A DNA stretch of 64,000 nt from contig NZ_WWCP01000011.1 in the NCBI RefSeq assembly GCF_009857505.1, positions 62,001 to 126,000 on the forward strand, written 5' to 3'. Positions 45,380 to 56,366 of the stretch are shown here, in pieces. The stretch's first letter is position 1, and every line of letters starts with the position of its first letter. The translations under genes and the position numbers were made by a program. A model generated the notes under the pieces. That model searched no databases. It saw only the letters and a list, made by a program, of their open reading frames with translations, and was not told the origin of the DNA. This stretch comes from Duganella lactea (lineage in GTDB: Bacteria > Pseudomonadota > Gammaproteobacteria > Burkholderiales > Burkholderiaceae_D).

Positions 45380-45405
45380 AAAAAATCCCTCCGCGCGGGA
45401 GGGAT
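45378..45405 (-). terminator. Terminator after secF
   Basis: TCCCTCC (45386-45392) pairs with GGAGGGA (45398-45404); on the minus strand the stem is followed by eight T residues. It overlaps the stop codon of the convergent AraC gene. Confidence 0.85.
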
Positions 45406-45414
45406 CGGGACGAC

Positions 45415-46437
45415 TTAGACGACGGCGCCGTCGGTTTCATCTTTCGGCTTGATCGGCTTGATCAGGTCTTCACGCTTGACGCCCAGCCACATGGCGACGG
45501 CGGCGGCGACGAACACCGACGAGTAGATACCGAAGCAAATACCGATGGTCAGCGCCATGGCGAAGTAGTGCAGCGTCGGACCGCCCAGGAACAGCATCGA
45601 CAGCACCATCATCTGCGTGCAGCCGTGGGTGATGATGGTCCGCGAGATGGTCGACGTGATGGCGTTGTCGATCACCTCGTGCACGGTGGCGGTGCGCTGC
45701 TTGCGGAAGTTTTCGCGAATCCGGTCGAAAATCACCACCGACTCATTCACCGAGTAGCCCAGCACCGCCAGGATACCGGCCAGCACGGTCAGCGAAAATT
45801 CCCACTGGAAGAAGGCGAAGAAGCCCAGAATGATCACCACGTCGTGCAGGTTGGCGATAATCGCCGCCACCGCGTACTTCCACTCGAAGCGGATCGCCAG
45901 GTAGATCATCACGCCGATAATCACCATCACCAGCGCGTTCAGGCCGTTCTGCTTCAGCTCGTCACCGACCTGCGGGCCGACGAATTCCACTTTTTGCAGG
46001 CCGACCAGCTCACTGCCGGCGGCGTTCGAGCAGGACTGCTTGACCACGTGCTCGCCCTTGGCGGTCACGGTGTCGATCTGCTGCATGCTGCCGCTTTCGG
46101 CTTTGCACAGCGCGTCGTACACCTTGGCCGAGGCGTCTTTCGAGGTGATGCCCTTGATCACCGGCAGACGCAGCATGACGTCGTGCGCGGTGCCGAAGCC
46201 GGTGGCTTCAGGCTGCTCGTAGCCGATCGATTCCAGCGTGTGGCGGATCTTTTCCAGATTCGCCGCCTGCTGGTATTTCAGCTCCATCACGGTGCCGCCG
46301 GTGAACTCCACCGACAGGTGCAGGCCGCGATGCAGCAGGAAGAACACGGCCGCGACGAAGGTCAACGCCGAAACGACGTTGAACACCAGCGCGTGGCGCA
46401 TGAACGGGATGTCTTTTTTAATGCGGAAAAATTCCAT
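45415..46437 (-). CDS. secF: Protein-export membrane protein SecF
   Basis: A 340-residue inner-membrane protein with six helices and one large periplasmic loop. SVEFTGGTVMELKY near the N-terminus, LTVLAGILAVLGYSVNESVVIFDRIREN and RTIITHGCTQMMVLSMLFLGG are SecF motifs. With SecD it uses the proton-motive force to pull exported proteins off the SecYEG channel. The extra loop residues between about 95 and 160 are slightly longer than in E. coli. It is 25 bp after secD. Confidence 0.97.
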   Translation of the reverse strand: MEFFRIKKDIPFMRHALVFNVVSALTFVAAVFFLLHRGLHLSVEFTGGTVMELKYQQAANLEKIRHTLESIGYEQPEATGFGTAHDVMLRLPVIKGITSKDASAKVYDALCKAESGSMQQIDTVTAKGEHVVKQSCSNAAGSELVGLQKVEFVGPQVGDELKQNGLNALVMVIIGVMIYLAIRFEWKYAVAAIIANLHDVVIILGFFAFFQWEFSLTVLAGILAVLGYSVNESVVIFDRIRENFRKQRTATVHEVIDNAITSTISRTIITHGCTQMMVLSMLFLGGPTLHYFAMALTIGICFGIYSSVFVAAAVAMWLGVKREDLIKPIKPKDETDGAVV

Positions 46438-46462
46438 GTTTCGTGCCCCGAGTTATGTCCGA

Positions 46463-48331
46463 CTATTTCTGACCCGGTACCCAAACGGTACCGATGGCGA
46501 TCGATTGCAGCTTCTTCTTGCGGCCATACCAGAGGTTGACCACACCGCGCGACACAAACACGGCCGAGAACATCGAGGTCAGGATACCCAGCGTGTGCAC
46601 CACGGCGAAGCCGCGGATCGGACCGGAACCGAACACCCACAGCGCCACACCGACGATCAGCGTGGTGACGTTGGAGTCGATAATCGTCGCCCAGGCGCGG
46701 TCGAAGCCGGCGGAGATCGCCTGCTGCGGCGAGGCGCCGGAACGCAGCTCTTCACGCACCCGTTCGTTAATCAGCACGTTCGAGTCAATCGCCATCCCCA
46801 GCGCCAGCGCGATCGCGGCCATGCCCGGCAAGGTCAGCGTGACCTGCATCAGCGACAGGATGGCCAGCAGGAACAGCAGGTTGCAGGCCAGTGCGAACAC
46901 GCTGAAGAAGCCGAACATCATGTAGTAGATGATCATAAAGATGGCGATCGCGGCGAAGCCGTACACGGTCGAGTGAATACCCTTGTTGATATTCTCCGCG
47001 CCCAGTGCCGGACCGATGGTGCGCTCTTCGATCACGTCCATCGGCGCCGACAACGCGCCCGAGCGCAGCAGCAGCGCCAGCTCGGTCGAGTTTTCCATGC
47101 TGCCCATGCCGGTGATCTGGAAGCTGCTGCCCAGTTCCTGCTGAATGGTGGCCACCGACAGCACTTCGCCCGGCTTGCCCTTCTTCTCGAACAGCACGAT
47201 GGCCATGCGCTTGCCCACGCGTTCGCGGGTGGCGTCGCGCATGCGGCGGCCGCCGTCGCCGTTCAGGTCGATGCTGACCGCAGGCTGGTTGTTCTGGTCG
47301 GTACGCGCCATGGCGCTGGAGATGTAGTCACCGGTCAGCACCACGTCCTTGCTGAGGATGACCGGCACGCCCTTGCCGACGGTGAACAGTTCCGAGTTGA
47401 ATGGCACGGCGGCCGACAGCTCGGTGCCCGGCGTGATCGACTCGTCGACCATGCGCACTTCCAGCGTGGCGGTGCGGCCGATCACGGCGCGCGCGCGCGC
47501 CACGTCCTGCACGCCTGGCAGCTGGACCACGATGCGGTCCGGGCCCTGCTGCTGGATGATGGGTTCCGCCACGCCCAGCTCGTTGACGCGCTTGGACAGG
47601 GTGGAGATGTTCTGCTTGACGCCGTCATCGATGGTTTGCTTCAGCGCGGCCGGTTTCAGGCTCATCACCGTTTTCAGCTCGCTGCCGGTGCCGGCATCGA
47701 CGAACTGCAGGTCGGTCATGGTGCCGTTCAGTACGTCCTTGGCCTTCTGGCGGGTGGCGTCGTCACGGAATTTGATTTCCACGGTGTTGCCGACTTTCTC
47801 GATACCGGCGTGGCGCACGTTCTTGTCGCGCAGCGCGACGCGGGCCGCCGTCTGCATGCCCTGCACGCGCTTGTTCAGCACGCCTTCGGCGTCGACTTGC
47901 ATCAGGAAGTGCACACCGCCGCGCAGGTCAAGGCCGAGGTACATCGGCAGCGCGTGCAGCTTCTGCATCCATTTCGGCGTGTCGGCCTGCAGGTTCAGGG
48001 CCACCAGATAGGTCGGATCTTCGGGATCGGTGTTGAGGCCTTTTTCCAGCACCGACTTGGCGTGGAACTGGATGTCCGGGGTGGCGAAACGTACACGCAC
48101 CGAGGCGTAGTTGCCAGTACCGTCGTAGGTGATGCCGTCATTGGCGATGCCGGCCTGGGCCAGCACATCGGCCACCTTGGCGGTCATGTCCGACGTCATT
48201 TTGACGGTCGACTTGCCGCTGGTCACCTGCACCGCCGGCGATTCGCCGAAGTAGTTGGGCACCGTGTACAGCGTGCCCAGTAGGATGGCCACCACGATCA
48301 GGATGTATTTCCAGACTGGATAACGATTCAT
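46463..48331 (-). CDS. secD: Protein-export membrane protein SecD
   Basis: A 622-residue partner of SecF. The first helix (YILIVVAILLGTLYTVPNYFG) is followed by a periplasmic domain that begins GLDLRGGVHFLMQVD and holds the DRIVVQLPGVQD segment. The membrane half carries ALALGMAIDSNVLINERVREEL, the conserved Asp of proton coupling. Its place after yajC and before secF is the standard order. Confidence 0.97.
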   Translation of the reverse strand: MNRYPVWKYILIVVAILLGTLYTVPNYFGESPAVQVTSGKSTVKMTSDMTAKVADVLAQAGIANDGITYDGTGNYASVRVRFATPDIQFHAKSVLEKGLNTDPEDPTYLVALNLQADTPKWMQKLHALPMYLGLDLRGGVHFLMQVDAEGVLNKRVQGMQTAARVALRDKNVRHAGIEKVGNTVEIKFRDDATRQKAKDVLNGTMTDLQFVDAGTGSELKTVMSLKPAALKQTIDDGVKQNISTLSKRVNELGVAEPIIQQQGPDRIVVQLPGVQDVARARAVIGRTATLEVRMVDESITPGTELSAAVPFNSELFTVGKGVPVILSKDVVLTGDYISSAMARTDQNNQPAVSIDLNGDGGRRMRDATRERVGKRMAIVLFEKKGKPGEVLSVATIQQELGSSFQITGMGSMENSTELALLLRSGALSAPMDVIEERTIGPALGAENINKGIHSTVYGFAAIAIFMIIYYMMFGFFSVFALACNLLFLLAILSLMQVTLTLPGMAAIALALGMAIDSNVLINERVREELRSGASPQQAISAGFDRAWATIIDSNVTTLIVGVALWVFGSGPIRGFAVVHTLGILTSMFSAVFVSRGVVNLWYGRKKKLQSIAIGTVWVPGQK

Positions 48332-48356
48332 ATAGCTCTAACGTTCAGTGTAGACG

Positions 48357-48381
48357 TCAAAAGGCCCGCGCGACGGCGGGC
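48357..48381 (-). terminator. Attenuator-like hairpin between yajC and secD
   Basis: GGCCCGC/GCGGGCC (48362-48368 with 48375-48381) is followed on the minus strand by TTTT. The short T-run suggests partial termination, which would let yajC exceed secDF in expression. Confidence 0.5.
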
Positions 48382-48390
48382 CCGGGGAAG

Positions 48391-48726
48391 TTACAGGCTT
48401 TTCAGCGTGCCGTTCGGCAGCACGGTGGTGATCGCGTTCTTTTGCACGACCAGTTCCGCGCCGCTGGAGATTTCCAGCGTCACGTAGGCGTCGGCGATCT
48501 TGGTGATCTTGCCCAGCACGCCGCCGGCGGTCACCACTTCGGCGCCCTTGGTCAGCGCTTCCATCATGGCTTTCTGTTCCTTGGCGCGCTTCTGCTGAGG
48601 ACGAATCATCAGGAAGTACATGGCCACGAACATCAGAATCAGGAAACCATACTGACCCAGGAAGCTGGACGAACCCAGAACGTCGGTCGCGGATTGGGCG
48701 TAAGCATTGGAAATGAAGAAGGACAC
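48391..48726 (-). CDS. yajC: Preprotein translocase subunit YajC
   Basis: A 111-residue single-span protein. The hydrophobic helix GQYGFLILMFVAMYFLMI is followed by RPQQKRAKEQKAMMEALTKGAEVVTAGGVLGKI, the family signature. It associates with SecDF. It sits between tgt and secD in the usual order. Confidence 0.96.
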   Translation of the reverse strand: MSFFISNAYAQSATDVLGSSSFLGQYGFLILMFVAMYFLMIRPQQKRAKEQKAMMEALTKGAEVVTAGGVLGKITKIADAYVTLEISSGAELVVQKNAITTVLPNGTLKSL

Positions 48727-48797
48727 AGTGACTCCGATATCTATAGTTTAAAAAACAGCGCTGTATTCTAGCACTGGCCGCCCGCCATGCAGGACTT

Positions 48798-50965
<2,168 letters not shown>

Positions 50966-50982
50966 TTGCGGACACTCTGTTC

Positions 50983-51010
50983 TTAACAAAAATACGGCAG
51001 GCCTTACAAT
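50983..51010 (+). promoter_or_regulatory. Probable recG promoter
   Basis: A -35 TTAACA (50983-50988), a 16-bp spacer and a -10 TACAAT (51005-51010) lie 30 bases before the recG ATG, within the queA-recG divergent region. Confidence 0.55.
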
Positions 51011-51040
51011 ACCGGCGGCCAACCCTCTATTTTACGCCAT

Positions 51041-53107
51041 ATGCCTGTTTCACCGTCTAAAACTGCTAAAAAAACCGTCAGCGCAGAAGCCAAACTGGCG
51101 AAATTGGGCTTGCACACCGATATGGACCTGGTGCTGCACCTGCCGATGCGCTACGAGGACGAAACCCAGGTCATCAGCATCGAAGAAGCCCGGCTGCATG
51201 GCGGCGACACGTCACAAGTTGAGGGCGTTGTCGTCAAAAACGAGATCGCCTACAAGCCAAGACGGCAATTATTGGTCCACATCAGCGACGGCAGCGGTGA
51301 TTTGCAGTTGCGCTTCATGAATTTCTACGGCAGCCAGGTCAAGCAACTGGCCGAGGGCACGCGGGTGCGCGCGCGCGGCGAATTGAAGCACGGCTTCTTC
51401 GGCGCCGAGATGGTGCATCCGGCCTACAAGGTGGTCAACGAAGGCGCACCGCTGCCCACCTCCCTGACGCCGGTCTACCCGGCCGGCGAAGGGCTGTCGC
51501 AGCCGGTGCTGCGCAAAGCCATCGGCGACGCCATGAAACGGGTCGACTGGACCGACACCGTGCCGGCGGAGATTCGCCAGCAGTTGCAGCTGTCCGAGCT
51601 GGAACCGGCGGTCAAGCTGCTGCACTATCCGCCGCAACAGGTGGACGAACACGCGCTGGCCGACCGCTCGCATCCGGCCTGGACGCGCGTCAAGTTCGAC
51701 GAACTGCTGGCGCAGCAGCTGTCGCTGAAACGCGCCCAGCGCGCACGCCGCGCCAAAGGCTCGCCGGCGCTGACAGTGATCGGCGCGCTATCGGCCGGCT
51801 TCCAGGAAGCCCTGCCCTTCAAGCTGACCCGCGCCCAGCAAAAAGTGCTGAACGAGATCCGCGACGACCTGCGCCAGCCGTTCCCGATGCAGCGCCTGTT
51901 GCAAGGGGACGTCGGCAGCGGCAAGACCGTGGTCGCCGCGCTGGCGGCGGCGCAGGCGATCGACAGCGGCTACCAGGCCGCGCTGATGGCGCCGACCGAA
52001 ATCCTGGCCGAGCAGCACTTCCGCAAAATCGCCGCGTGGATGGAACCGCTGGGCGTCAAGGTCGCATGGCTCAGCGGCAGCCTGAAAAAAAAGGACAAGC
52101 AGGCCGCCTACGACATGATCGAATCCGGCGCAGCGCGGCTGGTGGTCGGCACCCACGCGCTGCTGCAGGAGGTGGTGACGTTTGAAAACCTCGGGCTGGT
52201 GATCGTCGACGAGCAGCACCGCTTCGGCGTCGGCCAGCGCCTGGTGCTGCGCAACAAAGGCGTCGAAGGCGCGGTGCCGCACCAACTGATGATGTCGGCC
52301 ACGCCGATTCCGCGCACGCTGGCCATGACCTACTACGCCGACCTGGAAGTGTCGGTGATCGACGAGCTGCCGCCGGGACGCAGCCCGATCGTCACCCGCA
52401 CCATCGACCAGAATCGCCGCGACGAAGTGATCGAGCGCGTACACGCCGCCGCGCAGGAAGGGCGGCAAGTCTACTGGGTCTGTCCGCTGATCGAAGAATC
52501 GGAAGCGCTGCAACTGCAAACCGCCACCGATACGCACGCCCTGCTGGCCGAAGCGCTGCCCGATCTGCATGTCGGCCTGGTGCACGGTCGATTGAAGGCG
52601 GCGGAAAAGCAGGAAGTGATGGACGCCTTCATCGCCAACGACATGCAGGTGCTGGTCGCCACGACGGTGATTGAAGTCGGCGTCGACGTGCCCAACGCCT
52701 CGCTGATGGTGATCGAGCACGCCGAGCGCTTCGGCCTGTCGCAGCTGCACCAGCTGCGTGGCCGCGTAGGCCGGGGCTCGGCGGCGTCGGTGTGCCTGCT
52801 GCTGTATCAAAGCCCGCTGGGCCAGATCGCCAAACAGCGCCTGATGACCATGCGTGAGACCACCGACGGCTTCGAAATCGCCCGTCGCGACTTGGAGATC
52901 CGCGGCCCCGGCGAATTCCTCGGCGCGCGCCAGTCCGGCCAGGCCATGCTGCGTTTCGCCGATCTGGAGACGGACGGCTGGCTGGTCGACCAGGCGCGCG
53001 ACGTCGCCCACGAACTACTGCACGCCAACACCCCCGAAAAAGCCGCCACGGTCGAAGCCCACCTCGCCCGCTGGCTGGGCGGCCGCGAAGAATTCCTCAA
53101 GGTGTAA
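51041..53107 (+). CDS. recG: ATP-dependent DNA helicase RecG
   Basis: A 688-residue branch-migrating helicase for stalled forks and recombination intermediates. An OB wedge domain (about 60-160) precedes the SF2 motor: Walker A LLQGDVGSGKTVVAA, DEQHRFGVGQR, MSATPIPRTLAM, and the C-terminal motifs VATTVIEVGVDVPNA, HQLRGRVGRG and the TRG-like C-terminus. The Lys-rich N-terminus follows the ATG at 51041. It is a single gene, and a 16-bp palindrome overlaps its stop. Confidence 0.96.
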   Translation: MPVSPSKTAKKTVSAEAKLAKLGLHTDMDLVLHLPMRYEDETQVISIEEARLHGGDTSQVEGVVVKNEIAYKPRRQLLVHISDGSGDLQLRFMNFYGSQVKQLAEGTRVRARGELKHGFFGAEMVHPAYKVVNEGAPLPTSLTPVYPAGEGLSQPVLRKAIGDAMKRVDWTDTVPAEIRQQLQLSELEPAVKLLHYPPQQVDEHALADRSHPAWTRVKFDELLAQQLSLKRAQRARRAKGSPALTVIGALSAGFQEALPFKLTRAQQKVLNEIRDDLRQPFPMQRLLQGDVGSGKTVVAALAAAQAIDSGYQAALMAPTEILAEQHFRKIAAWMEPLGVKVAWLSGSLKKKDKQAAYDMIESGAARLVVGTHALLQEVVTFENLGLVIVDEQHRFGVGQRLVLRNKGVEGAVPHQLMMSATPIPRTLAMTYYADLEVSVIDELPPGRSPIVTRTIDQNRRDEVIERVHAAAQEGRQVYWVCPLIEESEALQLQTATDTHALLAEALPDLHVGLVHGRLKAAEKQEVMDAFIANDMQVLVATTVIEVGVDVPNASLMVIEHAERFGLSQLHQLRGRVGRGSAASVCLLLYQSPLGQIAKQRLMTMRETTDGFEIARRDLEIRGPGEFLGARQSGQAMLRFADLETDGWLVDQARDVAHELLHANTPEKAATVEAHLARWLGGREEFLKV

Positions 53108-53119
53108 CCCCGGGGTTAC
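53104..53119. repeat. 16-bp perfect palindrome at the recG stop
   Basis: GTAACCCCGGGGTTAC includes the recG TAA. It has no loop or T-run, so it is not an ordinary terminator. Confidence 0.6.
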
Positions 53120-53123
53120 CGGG

Positions 53124-53243
53124 TTAGAAGCAGAGGTCGATGCGGTTGGCGAGGTCCACCACGAAGTCTGGCCGCAGGTAGGCGGCGAATACCAGCGCCA
53201 GCACGGCGGCGATGGCGGCGCGCGGCAGCCAGGTTTTCATCAT
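53124..53243 (-). CDS. Small membrane protein coupled to the MFS gene (39 aa)
   Basis: A frame MMKTWLPRAAIAAVL followed by a single hydrophobic helix and the tail YLRPDFVVDLANRIDLCF. Its ATG at 53243 overlaps the MFS stop as ATGA, so translation is probably coupled. The basic start and one helix predict a one-span inner-membrane peptide. It may be an accessory subunit of the transporter; no named family is recognised. Confidence 0.55.
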   Translation of the reverse strand: MMKTWLPRAAIAAVLALVFAAYLRPDFVVDLANRIDLCF

Positions 53244-54451
53244 GCCGCCTGCGCGCGCACCAGCGGGCGCTCGTTGATCGGCAGGTTGATCAGCCCGGCC
53301 ATGACGCCCAGCGCGATCGCGATGCCCCACACGATGTCGTAGCTGCCGGTGGTCGAGTACAGGTAGCCGCCCAGCCAGACGCCCAGGAAGCTGCCCAGCT
53401 GGTGCGAGAAGAACACCATCCCCGCCAGCATCGACATGTGCTTGACGCCAAACACGCCGGCGATGATGCCGTTCGTCAGCGGCACCGTCGACAGCCATAG
53501 CACGCCCATCGCCGCCGCAAACAGGTACACCGACAGCGGCATCAACGGCGCCAGCAGGAACAGCGAAATCACCACGGAACGCGCGAAGTAAATCGTCGAC
53601 AGCAAATGGCGTTTCGGCAGGCGCCCGCCCAGCTTGCCGGCGTAGTACGAGCCGAAGATGTTGAACAAGCCGATCAGCGCCAGCGCCAGCACCGCGACGC
53701 CGGCATCGCCGATGCCTTTGTCCTTGAGGTACGCCGGCAGGTGCACGCCGATGAACACCACCTGGAAGCCGCACACGAAGTAGCCCGCCACCAGCAACAG
53801 GAAGGAGCGATTGCGCAGCGCCTCGCCCGCCGCTTCGCGGATGCTTTGCTGCGGACCATGCGCATGCGCCACCGCCGGCTCGCGCAGATGAAAAGCCATC
53901 GGCACCATCAGCAGCACCAGCAAGGCGCCCAGGATGTAGAAGGCGTTCTGCCAGCCCACCGCCGATATCAGTTGCTGCTCGACCGGCATCATCATGAACT
54001 GTCCAAACGAGCTGGCGGCGCCCGAGATACCGAACGCCCACGAGCGTTTTTCCACCGGCGCCACGCGGCCGATGATGCCGCTCACCGCGCCAAACGCGGT
54101 ACACGCCAATCCGACACCGATCAACAACCCGGAGCCCAGCACGAACAAGGTGGGTTGCGTGATGGTCGCCATCCACACCAGCCCAAGCATGTATGAAATG
54201 GCGCCGACCAGCACCACGCGCATGGTACCGAAACGGTCCGCCGCCATGCCGGCGAACGGGCCGATGGCGCCCCACATCAGGTTCTGCATGGCCTGCGCCA
54301 GCGAATAGGTCTCGCGCGTCCAGCCGTTGGCCTGCGAGATCGGCTGCATCCAGAAGCCGAAGCCGTGCCGCACGCCCATCGCCAGCGTCAGCACGACGCC
54401 GGTGGCCAGCAGCACGGTCTTGAGTGTGGGAGCGCGCTCGGCGACGAACAT
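53240..54451 (-). CDS. MFS transporter
   Basis: A 403-residue, 12-helix major-facilitator protein. GMAADRFGTMRVVLVG after helix 2 is the MFS signature loop, and GFGFWMQPISQANGWTRETYSLAQA resembles the oxalate/formate-antiporter and monocarboxylate group. The substrate is unknown. It overlaps a 39-aa membrane peptide at its end and follows an oxidoreductase gene by 60 bp, perhaps in one transcript. Confidence 0.83.
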   Translation of the reverse strand: MFVAERAPTLKTVLLATGVVLTLAMGVRHGFGFWMQPISQANGWTRETYSLAQAMQNLMWGAIGPFAGMAADRFGTMRVVLVGAISYMLGLVWMATITQPTLFVLGSGLLIGVGLACTAFGAVSGIIGRVAPVEKRSWAFGISGAASSFGQFMMMPVEQQLISAVGWQNAFYILGALLVLLMVPMAFHLREPAVAHAHGPQQSIREAAGEALRNRSFLLLVAGYFVCGFQVVFIGVHLPAYLKDKGIGDAGVAVLALALIGLFNIFGSYYAGKLGGRLPKRHLLSTIYFARSVVISLFLLAPLMPLSVYLFAAAMGVLWLSTVPLTNGIIAGVFGVKHMSMLAGMVFFSHQLGSFLGVWLGGYLYSTTGSYDIVWGIAIALGVMAGLINLPINERPLVRAQAA

Positions 54452-54511
54452 GATCTGTCCCTGTTGTTGAATTGGTATCCGTTGATTGTAACCAGTTCGT
54501 GCCGGCCTTGC

Positions 54512-55507
54512 TCAGGCGTCGGCCGGATAGCGCAGGCCGATCTGCGCGCGGATCTCGTCCAGCGTGCCCATGATGGCCAGCGTTTCCGCATGCGGCATCA
54601 CCGGGCTTTCGATCAGCCCCGCGCGCAGGCAGCGCCCCACCTCCTGCGCCTCGTGCGTGTAGCCATTGCCGCTCTTGGGCAGCGTCACCGTGCGCTCGCT
54701 GCGCGAGGCGCCATCGACCACCGTGACGGTGAAGCTGTCGGCGTTGTGGAAGCGGTCGTGCAGCCGCACAAAGCCCTTGGTGCCGGAGATGGTCAACTCG
54801 GTCGGCGTGCGCGCACGCAGGCTGCAGGCGCACGACGATACGGCGCCGCCTTCGTGCGTCAGCGTGAACGCGGTCTGCATGTCGACGCCGGTGTCGGTCA
54901 TCTCCGCCTGCGCCTTCACGCCCGCCACCGCACCGAGGAAGAACGACGACATCGACAGCGGATAAATGCCCAGATCCAGCAGCGCGCCGCCGCCCAGCGC
55001 CGGCGCGAACAGGCGGTGCTCCGGCCCCGCGTTCGAGGTGAAGCCGAAATCGGCGCTGACGTGCGCCGGCTTGCCGATCTCGCCGCTGTCGACGATGCGT
55101 TTGGCTTCCGCCACGGCCGGCATGAAGCGCGTCCACATCGCCTCCATGACGAACAAGCGCTTCGCTTGCGCCAGACGGATGATGTCCTCGGCCTGGCGGC
55201 GGTTCATGGTGAACGACTTCTCCACCAGCACCGCCTTGCCGCCGTTGAGGCACATCAGCGCATTCTCATGGTGCATCGGATGCGGCGTGGCGATATAGAC
55301 GACGTCCACCTCGGGATCGTCGGCCAGCGCCTGGTAGCTGCCGTGAAAGCGCTCGGCGGCAAACTCCTGGCCGAACTTGGTAGCGCTATCTACGGTGCGT
55401 GACGCAACCGCCGCCAGTGTTGCGCCGGGCGTGTCCCGCAAGGCGGTGGCGAAATCCCGGGCGATTCTGCCCGTCCCCAGAATACCCCAGCGAATCGGCT
55501 GCGTCAT
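54512..55507 (-). CDS. Gfo/Idh/MocA family oxidoreductase
   Basis: A 331-residue NAD(P)-dependent dehydrogenase. The Rossmann start is RWGILGTGRIARDFATAL; VYIATPHPMHHENALMCLNGGKAVLVEKSFTMN carries the EKP-like catalytic Lys region (EKS here); the C-terminal domain has GGALLDLGIYPLS with the usual Asp and Tyr. Members act on sugars, inositols or trans-dihydrodiols. The start at 55507 gives the canonical N-terminus. The substrate is unknown. Confidence 0.87.
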   Translation of the reverse strand: MTQPIRWGILGTGRIARDFATALRDTPGATLAAVASRTVDSATKFGQEFAAERFHGSYQALADDPEVDVVYIATPHPMHHENALMCLNGGKAVLVEKSFTMNRRQAEDIIRLAQAKRLFVMEAMWTRFMPAVAEAKRIVDSGEIGKPAHVSADFGFTSNAGPEHRLFAPALGGGALLDLGIYPLSMSSFFLGAVAGVKAQAEMTDTGVDMQTAFTLTHEGGAVSSCACSLRARTPTELTISGTKGFVRLHDRFHNADSFTVTVVDGASRSERTVTLPKSGNGYTHEAQEVGRCLRAGLIESPVMPHAETLAIMGTLDEIRAQIGLRYPADA

Positions 55508-55562
55508 GGCGTGCTCTTTCTGCCGCGTCGGCGGCGTGTTGGTTGATGTTGGAATGGCTATT

Positions 55563-56363
55563 CTACTGCGCTTCGCCGCTTGCGCGCTTGGGCCGGAACA
55601 CCGTTGTGTCGGCGTAGAAGGCGGCGTCCTGCTCCGGCCACCAGCCCGGCACGCCCAGCGCCTGCATCGGCGTGAACGCGGACGTGTCCAGTCCCTGCTC
55701 GGCCAACTCCCGCGCCACGCGCGCGTCGATCCATGCGCGGCGCGCATCGTGCGTCAACGTGAAGAAGCGCTCATCGGCAAGCACGATGCGCGTGTGCGCG
55801 GTGATCGCCTTGCGCGGCGCCACCAGCTTCTCCATCAGCGCATGGCCGAACAGCCAGACCTGCGCCGCCGCGCCCCATTGCGCGCGGCGCTCGACAAACG
55901 CCTCGTGCCAGCGATGCTCGCGCAGCGCATCGATCAGCATCTGCCCGTCGACGCTATCGCGCACCACCAGCAGCGCGGCGTTTTCATCGAAGATGGTGGC
56001 GCCATCGCGCGCCGGCCCGCGCGACTTGCCCACGCCGTCGCGCGCGATCTGCGCCGCCTGCAAGGCGTTCAGCTGCACTTTAATGCGCGGGAAAGTCAGC
56101 CATACCAGGCCGTTGAAGAAATCGTGGAAGTTGTCGCGCGTCGGCACGCCGCCGGTGGCGCCGATATGTTCCTCGTAGGCCGTGCCCTCCGGCAGATCCT
56201 CCTGCGGTACAAAGGAGATCGGCAGGCCGAGATGATTGCGCAGGCCCAGCGCGGCGGCCTGCGCACAGAACCCATCGCGGAAATGCGTCTGCGCCGACAA
56301 CCGGCTGGCAGCGTCGCGTACCGATTCGTACCAGGGACGCGACCAGTCGATCAACTCCAGCAC
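55563..56363 (-). CDS. DUF3025 domain-containing protein
   Basis: A 266-residue soluble protein. NFHDFFNGLVWLTFPRIKVQLNALQA and the WLFGHALMEKLVAPRKAITAH segment are the conserved cores of DUF3025, a proteobacterial family of unknown function rich in Trp and His. It starts 3 bp after pyrC and is surely cotranscribed with it, a link seen in many betaproteobacteria. No catalytic motif can be named with confidence. Confidence 0.8.
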   Translation of the reverse strand: MLELIDWSRPWYESVRDAASRLSAQTHFRDGFCAQAAALGLRNHLGLPISFVPQEDLPEGTAYEEHIGATGGVPTRDNFHDFFNGLVWLTFPRIKVQLNALQAAQIARDGVGKSRGPARDGATIFDENAALLVVRDSVDGQMLIDALREHRWHEAFVERRAQWGAAAQVWLFGHALMEKLVAPRKAITAHTRIVLADERFFTLTHDARRAWIDARVARELAEQGLDTSAFTPMQALGVPGWWPEQDAAFYADTTVFRPKRASGEAQ

Positions 56364-56366
56364 TGC

